This document shows positions 45,440 through 54,989 of a stretch of 64,000 nt of DNA, one piece after another (within the stretch, counting starts at the first letter, position 1; every line of letters begins with the position of its first letter). The notes beneath the pieces are model-generated. The model worked only from the letters and a program-made list of their open reading frames with translations, had not been told where the DNA came from and ran no database searches. The DNA comes from Lysobacter enzymogenes (lineage in GTDB: Bacteria; Pseudomonadota; Gammaproteobacteria; Xanthomonadales; Xanthomonadaceae): positions 3,472,001-3,536,000 of the forward strand of contig NZ_CP067395.1 in NCBI RefSeq assembly GCF_017355525.1, given 5' to 3'. The position numbers were made by a program, and so were the translations under genes.

Positions 45440-46552
45440 ATGCCTTCGACCGACCTTCCACCGAACGATTCCCGCCGCTCCGCCGAGGACTCTGCGTCCG
45501 CGCCCGTTGCGGTGCGCACCGGTCCAGCAGGCGCACCGCCCCGCGACGATGCGCAGGCCACCGCGGCCACGATGCAGGCCAGCAACGACGGCCCGAACGC
45601 CGCGGCGCACGAGCGCGACGACCACGACGGCCCGGTCCGCTCCGCCGCCGCCGAACTCGCCCACGACGCGATGCAGCGCATCCACGGCCTGCAGACCCGG
45701 CTGGAGCAGAGCTGGCCGGGCAAGTTCGTGCAGCGCTTCGTCGATTACGACATCCTCGCTCTGGCCGCGGCGCTGTCGTTCTACACCCTGCTGTCGCTGG
45801 CTCCACTGGTGCTGATGGTGCTGTGGCTGAGCACCGCGCTGTACCCGTCCGCGCAGGAGGAGTTCTTCCGCCAGATGGGCCTGCTGGCCGGCAACGAGGT
45901 CGAGAACACCGCGCGGCTGATCGTCGCCAACGCCCAGCACCGGCCCGGCACCGGCTCGATGGCGGCCCTGCTCGGCACGCTGGCGCTGCTGGTCGGCGCG
46001 TCGGCGGTGTTCGGCCAGTTGCAGGCCGCCCTGAACCGGGTGTTCCGCAGCGACGCCAAGCGCCTGGGCGGGCTGGCGGTGTGGCTGCGCAAGCGCCTGC
46101 TGTCGTTCGGCATGGTCATCAGCGTCGGCTTCCTGCTGGTGGTGTCGATGGCCGCGCAGGCCGCGCTGCAACTGCTGATCGCCTACGTCCCCGACCTGTT
46201 GCCGGCGTTCGCCGCGGCGGTGTCGTTCCTGTTGTACGCGGCGGTGTTCGCGGCGATGTACCGCTGGCTGCCGGACCGGCCGGTGACGCGCCGGCGCGCA
46301 CTGTTCGGCGGCGCGCTGACCGCGGGCATGTTCATGCTCGGGCGCAGCGCGATCGGCCTGTACCTGGGCCAGGCCAGCCTCGGCACTGCCTACGGCCCGG
46401 CCGGCGGGCTGGTGGTCATGCTGGTGTGGATGTACTACTGCGCGGTGGTGTTCCTGGTCGGCGCGCTGATCACCGCGATGCTCGACGAGCACGCGCGGGT
46501 GCGCCGCCGGCTGGCCGAAGAACGCGCCGCGGCGGGCCTGGACGCGGCCTGA
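45440..46552 (+). CDS. YihY/BrkB-family membrane protein
   Basis: A 370-residue inner-membrane protein of the YihY/virulence-factor BrkB family, formerly called ribonuclease BN by mistake. After an about 85-residue hydrophilic, Ala/Asp-rich N-terminal region come six membrane segments, with family motifs DYDILALAAALSFYTLLSLAPLVL, LLGTLALLVGASAVFGQLQAALNRVF, MYRWLPDRPV, and GPAGGLVVMLVWMYYCAVVFLVGALITAML. Function is unsettled. An earlier start inside the N-terminal region, for example the Met at residue 45, cannot be excluded. It interrupts the usual rpsU-yqeY-dnaG linkage. Confidence 0.9.
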   Translation: MPSTDLPPNDSRRSAEDSASAPVAVRTGPAGAPPRDDAQATAATMQASNDGPNAAAHERDDHDGPVRSAAAELAHDAMQRIHGLQTRLEQSWPGKFVQRFVDYDILALAAALSFYTLLSLAPLVLMVLWLSTALYPSAQEEFFRQMGLLAGNEVENTARLIVANAQHRPGTGSMAALLGTLALLVGASAVFGQLQAALNRVFRSDAKRLGGLAVWLRKRLLSFGMVISVGFLLVVSMAAQAALQLLIAYVPDLLPAFAAAVSFLLYAAVFAAMYRWLPDRPVTRRRALFGGALTAGMFMLGRSAIGLYLGQASLGTAYGPAGGLVVMLVWMYYCAVVFLVGALITAMLDEHARVRRRLAEERAAAGLDAA

Positions 46553-46687
46553 GCCCGGCGCGGACCCGGGCCCGGGACGCGGCCCGCGCGCGAACCGCCC
46601 GCCGCGGTCGCGGCCGATGCGCCCGACCCGTGGCATCCTAGTCGTCGCTCCGCTTCCAGACTGTCCGCCCGCCCGGGCGGCACCGGC

Positions 46688-48433
46688 ATGGCCCGCATCC
46701 CCGACGGCTTCATCGACGACCTGCTCGCCCGCACCGACATCGTCGAGGTGATCGCCGCGCGCGTGCCGTTGAAGCGCCAGGGCAAGGAATACTCGGCGCG
46801 CTGCCCGTTCCACGACGAGCGCTCGCCGTCGTTCTGGGTCTCGCCGACCAAGCAGTTCTATCACTGCTTCGGCTGCGGCGCGCACGGCACCGCGATCAGC
46901 TTCCTGATGAACTACGACCGCCTCGAGTTCCTCGACGCGGTCGACGAGCTGGCCAAGCGCGCCGGCGTGGAAGTGCCGCGCGACACCCGCGCGCGCAACG
47001 AGAATTCCGACACCCAGGACCTGATCCACGCGCTGGAAGCGGCGCAGCGTTTCTTCCTGCGCCAGTACGCCGCCAGCGGCAAGGCCCAGGGCTATCTGGA
47101 CAGCCGCGGCGTCAGCATCGACATCCGCGACCGCTTCGGCATCGGCTACGCGCCCGACGGCTTCAACGCCCTGCGCGACGCGCTCGGCACCGACGAGCGA
47201 AGGATGAAGCTGCTCGACCGCGCCGGCCTGCTGTCGAAGAACGACAGCGGCCGGGTCTACGACAAGTTCCGCGACCGGGTGATGTTCCCGATCCACGACC
47301 GCCGCGGCCGGGTGATCGCGTTCGGCGGGCGCGTGCTCGACAAGGACGACGGGCCGAAGTACCTCAACTCGCCGGAAACCCCGCTGTTCCACAAGGGCCG
47401 CGAGCTGTACGGGCTGTGGCAGGTGCGCCAGGCGCACAACAAGATTCCGCGGCTGATCGTGGTCGAGGGTTATATGGACGTGGTCGCGCTGTTCCAGCAC
47501 GGTGTCGACACCGCGGTGGCGACGCTCGGCACCGCGACCACGCCCGACCACGCCGAACTGCTGTTCCGCAACGCCGCCGACGTCTATTTCTGCTTCGACG
47601 GCGACCGCGCCGGCCGCGGCGCGGCGTGGAAGGCGGTCGAATCGGTGCTGCCGCGGATGAAGGACGGGCGCCAGGCGTTCTTCCTGTTCCTGCCCGACGG
47701 CGAGGACCCGGATTCGCTGGTGCGGCAGGAAGGCGCCGAGGGTTTCGACCGCCGCTTGCGCGAGGCGATGCCGCTGTCGCAGTTCCTGTTCGACAGCCTC
47801 GCCGCCGACGTCAACCTGCAGACGCTCGAAGGCAAGGGCCGGCTGGCCGAACGCGCCAAGCCGCTGCTGGCGCAGATTCCCGACGGCGCGTTCGCCGACC
47901 TGATGCAGCAGCGCCTGACCGAACTGACCGGCGTCGGCGCGCGCGGCGCTTCGCCGCAGACCCACGTGCCGGCGCAGCGCGCGAGCGCGGCGCAGCGTCC
48001 GGCGGCGACGCCGAAACGCTCGCTGGTGCGCAGCGCGATCGCGCTGCTGCTGCAAAAGCCTTCGCTGGCCGCGGCGCTGCAACCGCCGTACGGCTTCGCC
48101 CGGCTGAACCAGCCGGGCATCGACTTGCTGGTGGAAATCGTCGAAGTCGTGCAGCAACGCCCGGAAATCACCACCGGCGCGCTGCTCGAACACTTCGCCG
48201 AACACCCGCAGCTCGGCGCGCTGCAGAAGCTGGCGAGCCAGAGCCTGCCGGGCAACGAGGAGCATTTGCAGCGCGAGTTCCTCGATGCGATCGCGCAGTT
48301 GGACAAGCAGACCGTGGTGCAGCGCCTGGAGGAATTGCAGGCGCAGCAGCGCGAGAGCGGGCTGGGCGATGCGGAGAAGCGCGAGTTGCTGGCGCTGTTG
48401 CAGATGCGGGCTGGGTTGACGCAGGCGAACTGA
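46688..48433 (+). CDS. dnaG: DNA primase
   Basis: A 581-residue primase that makes RNA primers for DNA replication. The N-terminal CHC2 zinc finger is visible as SARCPFHDERSPSFWVSPTKQFYHCFGCGAHG; the core RNA polymerase region follows (GRVIAFGGRVL, GPKYLNSPETPLFHKGRELYGL), then the TOPRIM domain with IVVEGYMDVVAL (Glu) and YFCFDGDRAGR (D-x-D). The C-terminal 150 residues form the helicase-binding domain. The ATG at 46688 gives MARIPDGFIDDLLARTDIVEVI, the standard start. Normally rpoD follows; here a tandem REP array and convergent genes follow instead. Confidence 0.97.
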   Translation: MARIPDGFIDDLLARTDIVEVIAARVPLKRQGKEYSARCPFHDERSPSFWVSPTKQFYHCFGCGAHGTAISFLMNYDRLEFLDAVDELAKRAGVEVPRDTRARNENSDTQDLIHALEAAQRFFLRQYAASGKAQGYLDSRGVSIDIRDRFGIGYAPDGFNALRDALGTDERRMKLLDRAGLLSKNDSGRVYDKFRDRVMFPIHDRRGRVIAFGGRVLDKDDGPKYLNSPETPLFHKGRELYGLWQVRQAHNKIPRLIVVEGYMDVVALFQHGVDTAVATLGTATTPDHAELLFRNAADVYFCFDGDRAGRGAAWKAVESVLPRMKDGRQAFFLFLPDGEDPDSLVRQEGAEGFDRRLREAMPLSQFLFDSLAADVNLQTLEGKGRLAERAKPLLAQIPDGAFADLMQQRLTELTGVGARGASPQTHVPAQRASAAQRPAATPKRSLVRSAIALLLQKPSLAAALQPPYGFARLNQPGIDLLVEIVEVVQQRPEITTGALLEHFAEHPQLGALQKLASQSLPGNEEHLQREFLDAIAQLDKQTVVQRLEELQAQQRESGLGDAEKRELLALLQMRAGLTQAN

Positions 48434-48453
48434 GGGCGGCGATTGTCGCGGCT

Positions 48454-48815
48454 GCGACATCGTGCTTGCGACGCGAACGGCTACTCCGCGGTCGCAGCTT
48501 GCGCAGCTCCTACAGTCGGACTTCGGGCAGGCGTCTGCGCTGGAAACAAAATCGCCTCGCGGTTACGGCGGCTCCCTGTAGGAGCGGCGCGAGCCGCGAC
48601 CGCGACACCGCGCTTGCGACGCAAACGGCTGCCCCGCGGTCGCAGCTTGCGCAGCTCCTACAGTCGGACTTCGGGCAGGCGCCACGGCTGAAAACAAAAT
48701 CGCCTCGCGGTTGCGGCTGCTCCCTGTAGGAGCGGCGCGAGCCGCGACCGCGACACCGCGCTTACGACGCAAACGGACACCCCGCGGTCGCAGCTCGCGC
48801 AGCTCCTACAGTCGG
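48454..48815. repeat. Tandem array of REP-like dimers, 148-bp period
   Basis: Five units alternate in orientation and type: A-type at 48487-48514, common type at 48577-48604, A-type at 48635-48662, common type at 48725-48752 and A-type at 48783-48810. Every equivalent point repeats at exactly 148 bases, including the spacers (ACTTCGGGCAGGCG, AACAAAATCGCCTCGCGGTT and TTGCGACGCAAACGG), so a 148-base block is present about 2.4 times. The copies differ by a few substitutions. It fills the 398-base gap between the convergent dnaG and M19 dipeptidase genes; no gene is present. Confidence 0.9.
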
Positions 48816-48831
48816 GCCTCGGACTTGCGCG

Positions 48832-49968
48832 TCAACTCCAGACTTCGGTCATCACCCGGGCGAAGTTGCCGCCGAGGATCTTGCCGATCCGCGCGTCGCT
48901 GTGGCCGCGCGCCGACAGCAACGCGGCCAGCGTTTCGAAGCGCCGCGGGGCGTTGAGGCCTTCGACGTACAGATACACGGTCTCGCTCTCGCCCGGCGCG
49001 GAAATGCCGAGCTTGCGCCGCTCGCGGATCGATTCGGCGTGGTCGCGCTTGTAGTTCTCGGTCAGTTTCACCGCCGACACCAGGTTGTCGGTGCCGATGC
49101 CGACATGGTCTTCGCCGCACACGTCGATGGCGTGTTCCAGATGACGAATCACGTCGGCCGCGCCGGGCTGGCCGCTCTCGCGCAGGAACGGCATCAGGTA
49201 GATGCCGACCACGCCGCCGCGCTGGGCGCAGGCGCGCAGTTCGGCGTCGGTCTTGTTGCGCGGGCGTTCGACCAATGCCGCGCAACCGGTGTGGCTGATC
49301 AGCACCGGCGATTTCGACGCCGCGATCGCTTCCAGCGCGGTGCGGCGGCCGCTGTGGGCGAGGTCGACCAGGATGCCGCGCTCGTTGAGCCGCTCGACCA
49401 GGCTGTGGCCGAACTTGCTCAAGCCGGCGTCGCCGGGCTCCAGGCAGCCGTCGCCGGCGAGGTTGCGCACGTTGTAGGTCAGCTGCACCGTGCGCAGGCC
49501 GAGCCGCTGGTAATCGTCGATGCGTTCGAGCTTCTCGCCGATCGGCGCGCTGTCCTGGAACTGATAGACCACGCCGAGCTTCTTCTCGCGCCGCGCGCGC
49601 TCCAGGTCGGCGCCGCGACGCACCGCCAGGAACACGTCGGGATGGCGCGCGATTTCTTCCTCCCAGTTGGCGATGTCGCGCACCGCGGCTTCGAACGCGC
49701 CTTCGTACTGGGCGACCGGGCCGACCGTGGTCTGCAGCACGCGCAGGCCGCTTTCGCGCGCTTCGGCGATCAGCTTCGGCGACAGCATGTCGCCGGGCTT
49801 GGCTTCGTCGCTGCCGATGAAGCCGCAGGCGTCGACCACCATCGATTCGGCGTACGGCGCCCAGCGCAACGGCGGCGCGGCCGCGCGCAGCGCGCCGCTC
49901 CAACCGCCGGCCAGCGCGCCGGCGCCGGCCAGCGCGGTGTGGATCAGGAAACTTCTGCGATCGGGCAT
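48832..49968 (-). CDS. M19 membrane-dipeptidase-like metallopeptidase, Tat signal
   Basis: A 378-residue protein of the renal dipeptidase family (Zn-dependent hydrolysis of dipeptides, sometimes D-amino-acid-containing). It starts MPDRRSFLIHTALAGAGALAGG, a twin-arginine signal, so it is exported folded to the periplasm. Conserved family segments are QLTYNVRNLAGDGCLEPGDAGLSKFG, ERGILVDLAHSGRRTALEAI, SPVLISHTGCAALV and HVGIGTDN. The usual N-terminal metal ligands H-x-D are not seen: the corresponding place reads VVDACGFIGSDE. The ATG at 49968 has a GGGGGATG site. Convergent with dnaG, divergent from the S9 peptidase gene. Confidence 0.87.
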   Translation of the reverse strand: MPDRRSFLIHTALAGAGALAGGWSGALRAAAPPLRWAPYAESMVVDACGFIGSDEAKPGDMLSPKLIAEARESGLRVLQTTVGPVAQYEGAFEAAVRDIANWEEEIARHPDVFLAVRRGADLERARREKKLGVVYQFQDSAPIGEKLERIDDYQRLGLRTVQLTYNVRNLAGDGCLEPGDAGLSKFGHSLVERLNERGILVDLAHSGRRTALEAIAASKSPVLISHTGCAALVERPRNKTDAELRACAQRGGVVGIYLMPFLRESGQPGAADVIRHLEHAIDVCGEDHVGIGTDNLVSAVKLTENYKRDHAESIRERRKLGISAPGESETVYLYVEGLNAPRRFETLAALLSARGHSDARIGKILGGNFARVMTEVWS

Positions 49969-50209
49969 AGCGGCATCCCCCAGTGAATGCGTGCTGGTAA
50001 GCGACAAGGCGCTGCGGCGATGCGCTAAGCGCAGTTTCGGCAGGCACGATTCCAGACAACGCACTCTAGGCGTAACGCCGGCCGGCGCGCATCGTGACTT
50101 TCGGGGGAGAGCAACGCGGCGCGGGCGCGCTAAGCTCGGATGTCCTGCGCCGCCTCCGCGGCGCGCTTTGGCCTGCGCGCCGCGCACGGCCGTCCCGGGG
50201 AGACCGCCG

Positions 50210-52264
<2,055 letters not shown>

Positions 52265-52275
52265 GGGCGACGCGC

Positions 52276-52298
52276 ACGGCCCGGCGCTGCCGGGCCGT
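52276..52298 (+). terminator. GC hairpin after S9 peptidase
   Basis: A perfect 10-base stem, ACGGCCCGGC at 52276-52285 against GCCGGGCCGT at 52289-52298, with a 3-base loop. There is no U-run, so efficiency is uncertain. A smaller TGGGG-TTTT-CCCCA hairpin lies at 52358-52371, before the toxin gene. Confidence 0.5.
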
Positions 52299-52433
52299 TG
52301 CGGTCTGGGGCCAACCCTAGCCCTGCGGCCGGAAGTCATTGAAACGCAACAATTCTCTGGGGTTTTCCCCACTGGGGCCTTGGCGGATTTCTGGCTAAGT
52401 TGTTGTGCATCCAGCGCAGCGAGCCGCCAGGCC

Positions 52434-53315
52434 ATGACCGATCCGATCCAAGCCGGGCTGCACGCCCGCCCGGCCCTGCCGCCGCCGTCGACGCCGGAGC
52501 AACTGCCGCAGGCCTTGCGCGACGCGCCCGCGCCGCTGGCGCGCGCGCAGGTCGATGCGCTCGACGACGACGGCGTGCAGGCCTTCGCCGATGCGGTGCG
52601 CGCGCTGCCGTTGGCCGAGCGCGAAACGCTCGCCAACGATCTGGCCGGCAAGCTCGACGCGCCGCAGTTGCGCAAGCTCGAACCCGCCTTCGGCCGCGAC
52701 GCCGTCGAGGCCGCGGTCGAACGCAACGGCGGGCCCGAACTGCGCGAGGCCTACGCTGCGCTGCCGCCCGATCACGCCGACCCCGGCCAGACCCGCGACA
52801 TCTCCGCCAGCGTGACCAACCCCGACGGCGGCGAAGTCAACGACGCGGTCTGGACCGTCGACGACCGCGGCCGCCCGATTCACGCCGAAGCCACCTTGCG
52901 CACCGTGTTCAGCGACATCGACCGCAGCGATGCCGAAACCCAGGCCCAGCGCACGGCCGCCGACCGCGGCGTCGACGGCGATCAGGGCGGCCACCTGCTC
53001 GGCCATCGCTTCGTCACCGACCAGGGCCTGAAGAACCTGTTCCCGCAGAACGGCAACTTCAACATGGGCGCGTACAAGACCCTGGAGAACGAATGGGCGG
53101 CGTGGATCGACAAGGGCATGGACGTGCGGGTGAACATCGAGCTGACCCCGCGCGACGCCGACCGACCGGACCGGGTTCGCATTTCCTATGAGGTCCTCGA
53201 CCCGGGCGACGGCCACAGGGTTTACGATCAGCGCGTGAGCTTCGACAACCGCGCCGGCCAGCGCTACGCCCGCGTCGACGCGGGCGAGATGGACGGACTG
53301 ATCGCGGCCAGCTGA
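52434..53315 (+). CDS. Predicted DNA/RNA non-specific endonuclease toxin
   Basis: A 293-residue protein with a nuclease domain at its C-terminus. Residues 180-275 match the Endonuclea_NS_2 (PF13930) pattern as known from LXG and other polymorphic toxins: DGDQGGHLLGHRF (catalytic His187), then LKNLFPQNGNFN and MGAYKTLENEWAAWIDKG, then VRVNIELTPRDADRPDRVRI and VSFDNRAG. Residues 1-115 are Ala/Leu-rich, helical and unlike any delivery domain I recognise; no signal peptide or lipobox. The ATG at 52434 was preferred over an in-frame TTG at 52380. The next gene, 22 bases downstream, looks like its immunity protein. How it is delivered (type VI, type IV, or not at all) is unknown; no XVIPCD-type tail is seen. 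Confidence 0.75.
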   Translation: MTDPIQAGLHARPALPPPSTPEQLPQALRDAPAPLARAQVDALDDDGVQAFADAVRALPLAERETLANDLAGKLDAPQLRKLEPAFGRDAVEAAVERNGGPELREAYAALPPDHADPGQTRDISASVTNPDGGEVNDAVWTVDDRGRPIHAEATLRTVFSDIDRSDAETQAQRTAADRGVDGDQGGHLLGHRFVTDQGLKNLFPQNGNFNMGAYKTLENEWAAWIDKGMDVRVNIELTPRDADRPDRVRISYEVLDPGDGHRVYDQRVSFDNRAGQRYARVDAGEMDGLIAAS

Positions 53316-53337
53316 CCGCAAGGACTTCAAGCACGCT

Positions 53338-53712
53338 ATGAACAGAGACGAATTGCTCGGCGAGATCGCCCGCCTGATCGTGGTCGACCCCAAGGCCGGC
53401 GAGCGCCCGTGGGACGGTTATGCGCTGATCGCGTGGTACGGCGAAGGCATCAGCCGCCTCAACGGCTTCCGCTACGACAAGGGCCAGCCGGGCGAAGCGC
53501 TGACGCCGTCGGGCGTGGAGATCGAGAACCGGCTCGAAGAACTGCGCCGGGTCACCCAGAAGCCCGGCGAGTCGCCGTGGCGGGTGTGCATCATGCGCAT
53601 CAACCGCGAAGCGGCCGAAGTGGCGATCGATTTCGAGTACGAAGAACCGGGCAAGTGGTACGTCACTCCCGACAGCGCAGCGGCGATCGCCGAGCGGGTG
53701 CGGCCCTGCTGA
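53338..53712 (+). CDS. Predicted cognate immunity protein (YezG/DUF600-like)
   Basis: A 124-residue, acidic, cytoplasmic protein with no signal peptide. Its position directly after a predicted nuclease toxin, small size and layout point to immunity. The sequence pattern (WDGYALIAWYGEGISRLNGF, then LEELRRVTQKPGESPWRVC, IMRINREAAEVAIDFEYEEP and KWYVTPDS) resembles the YezG/DUF600 family, which in Bacillus neutralises the LXG nuclease toxin YeeF; that toxin has the same type of nuclease domain as the upstream gene. The resemblance is judged by eye. An AAGGA site precedes the ATG. Confidence 0.65.
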   Translation: MNRDELLGEIARLIVVDPKAGERPWDGYALIAWYGEGISRLNGFRYDKGQPGEALTPSGVEIENRLEELRRVTQKPGESPWRVCIMRINREAAEVAIDFEYEEPGKWYVTPDSAAAIAERVRPC

Positions 53713-53728
53713 GCGGTTGAGCCGCCCT

Positions 53729-53814
53729 TGTAGGAGCGGCGCGAGCCGCGACCGCAGGGTAGCCGTTTGCGCCGTAAGCGCGGTGTCGCGGTCGCGGCTC
53801 GCGCCGCTCCTACA
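53729..53814. repeat. REP-like inverted pair after immunity gene
   Basis: Units at 53729-53755 and 53787-53814 are inverted copies of the common type. They follow the immunity gene by 17 bases and may end its transcript. The rest of the 274-base gap 53713-53986 before the symporter gene shows nothing else recognisable. Confidence 0.85.
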
Positions 53815-53986
53815 GTCGCCCTCGGCGGCCATCGGCCCGATCGCCTGAACCACCCCGCCACGCCGCGCATGGCCGGCGCGCGCCGCAGCGTCCACAATGG
53901 CCTCAGCCGCGCATTCCGCGCGCGGCCACGGACGGCCTGCCGGCGCCGCGCGCGCCGGCCGCGATTCCGCCATCACGAGGCCTTCG

Positions 53987-54985
53987 ATGAGCTGGCTCAA
54001 GCGTCTGCGCGTGGACACCTTCACCCTGGCCCTGCTGGCCACGGTCGCCCTGGCCTGGAAATTCCCGCTGCACGGCGCGCCGGCGCAGTGGATGGACGAT
54101 TTCACCGACCTGGCCATCGCCGCGCTGTTCTTCCTGCACGGCGCGCGCCTGTCGCGCGAGGCCATCCTCGCCGGCATGCTGCACTGGCGCCTGCACCTGG
54201 TCATCTTCGCCAGCACCTTCATCCTGTTTCCGCTGCTCGGCCTCGCGCTCAAACCGCTGTCGGGCCATTTGCTGACGCCGGAGCTGTACCTGGGCCTGCT
54301 GTTCCTGTGCACCCTGCCCTCGACCGTGCAGTCGTCGATCGCCTTCACCTCGATGGCCGGCGGCAACGTGCCCGCGGCGGTGTGCAGCGCGTCGGCGTCG
54401 AGCCTGCTCGGCGTGTTCATCACCCCGCTGCTGCTCAGCGCGCTGGCCGGCGCGCACGGCGGCATGGCCGATCCCAGCGACGCCATCGGCAAGATCATGT
54501 TGCAGCTGCTGGTGCCGTTCGTGGCCGGCCACCTGCTGCGGCGCTGGATCGGCGGCTGGGTCGAGCGCCGGCGCGCGGTGCTGCGCTACACCGACCAGGG
54601 CACGGTGCTGCTGGTGGTCTACACCGCGTTCTCGGCCTCGATGAACAGCGGCCTGTGGCAGAGCACGCCGCTGGTCGCGCTGTACGTGGTGATCGCGGTG
54701 TGCGCGCTGTTGCTGGCGGTGGTGATGCTGACGACCACCTTCGCCGCACGCCGGCTCGGGTTCTCGCGCGCGGACGAAATCGCCATCGTGTTCTGCGGTT
54801 CGAAGAAGAGCCTCGCGACCGGCGTGCCGATGGCGAAGATTCTGTTCGCCAGCAGCGCGCTCGGCGCGATCGTGTTGCCGGTGATGATCTTCCACCAGAT
54901 CCAGCTGATCGTCTGCGCGCAACTGGCGCAGCGCTACGCGCGCAAGGCGCCGGTGCGGGCGACGCTGGAGGAAGCGGCGGACTGA
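53987..54985 (+). CDS. Bile acid:sodium symporter-family membrane protein (YfeH-like)
   Basis: A 332-residue inner-membrane protein with about ten hydrophobic segments, of the SBF-like (PF13593, YfeH) group. Signatures include FTDLAIAALFFLHGARLSREAI, LLFLCTLPSTVQSSIAFTSMAGGNVPAAVCSASASSLLGVFITP, and the C-terminal repeat CGSKKSLATGVPMAKILF, which contains the crossover motif that binds sodium in this fold. The ATG at 53987 follows ACGAGG. Substrate unknown; not necessarily bile acid. Convergent with the amidohydrolase gene, only 4 bases between stop codons. Confidence 0.9.
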   Translation: MSWLKRLRVDTFTLALLATVALAWKFPLHGAPAQWMDDFTDLAIAALFFLHGARLSREAILAGMLHWRLHLVIFASTFILFPLLGLALKPLSGHLLTPELYLGLLFLCTLPSTVQSSIAFTSMAGGNVPAAVCSASASSLLGVFITPLLLSALAGAHGGMADPSDAIGKIMLQLLVPFVAGHLLRRWIGGWVERRRAVLRYTDQGTVLLVVYTAFSASMNSGLWQSTPLVALYVVIAVCALLLAVVMLTTTFAARRLGFSRADEIAIVFCGSKKSLATGVPMAKILFASSALGAIVLPVMIFHQIQLIVCAQLAQRYARKAPVRATLEEAAD

Positions 54986-54989
54986 GCGC

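Noticed and set aside
48454..48815. CRISPR array
   Set aside because: Regular spacing is due to a tandem 148-base block with identical spacers and alternating orientation; there are no unique spacers and no cas genes.
52380..52433. TTG at 52380 as start of the toxin, giving a Cys-containing leader
   Set aside because: There is no ribosome site, the added residues (ADFWLSCCASSAASRQA) are not a plausible signal peptide, and the ATG at 52434 begins the better-behaved sequence.
53738..53755. REP-like units as Rho-independent terminators with U-run
   Set aside because: The units lack U-runs, so I report them as repeats with possible terminator activity rather than as standard intrinsic terminators.
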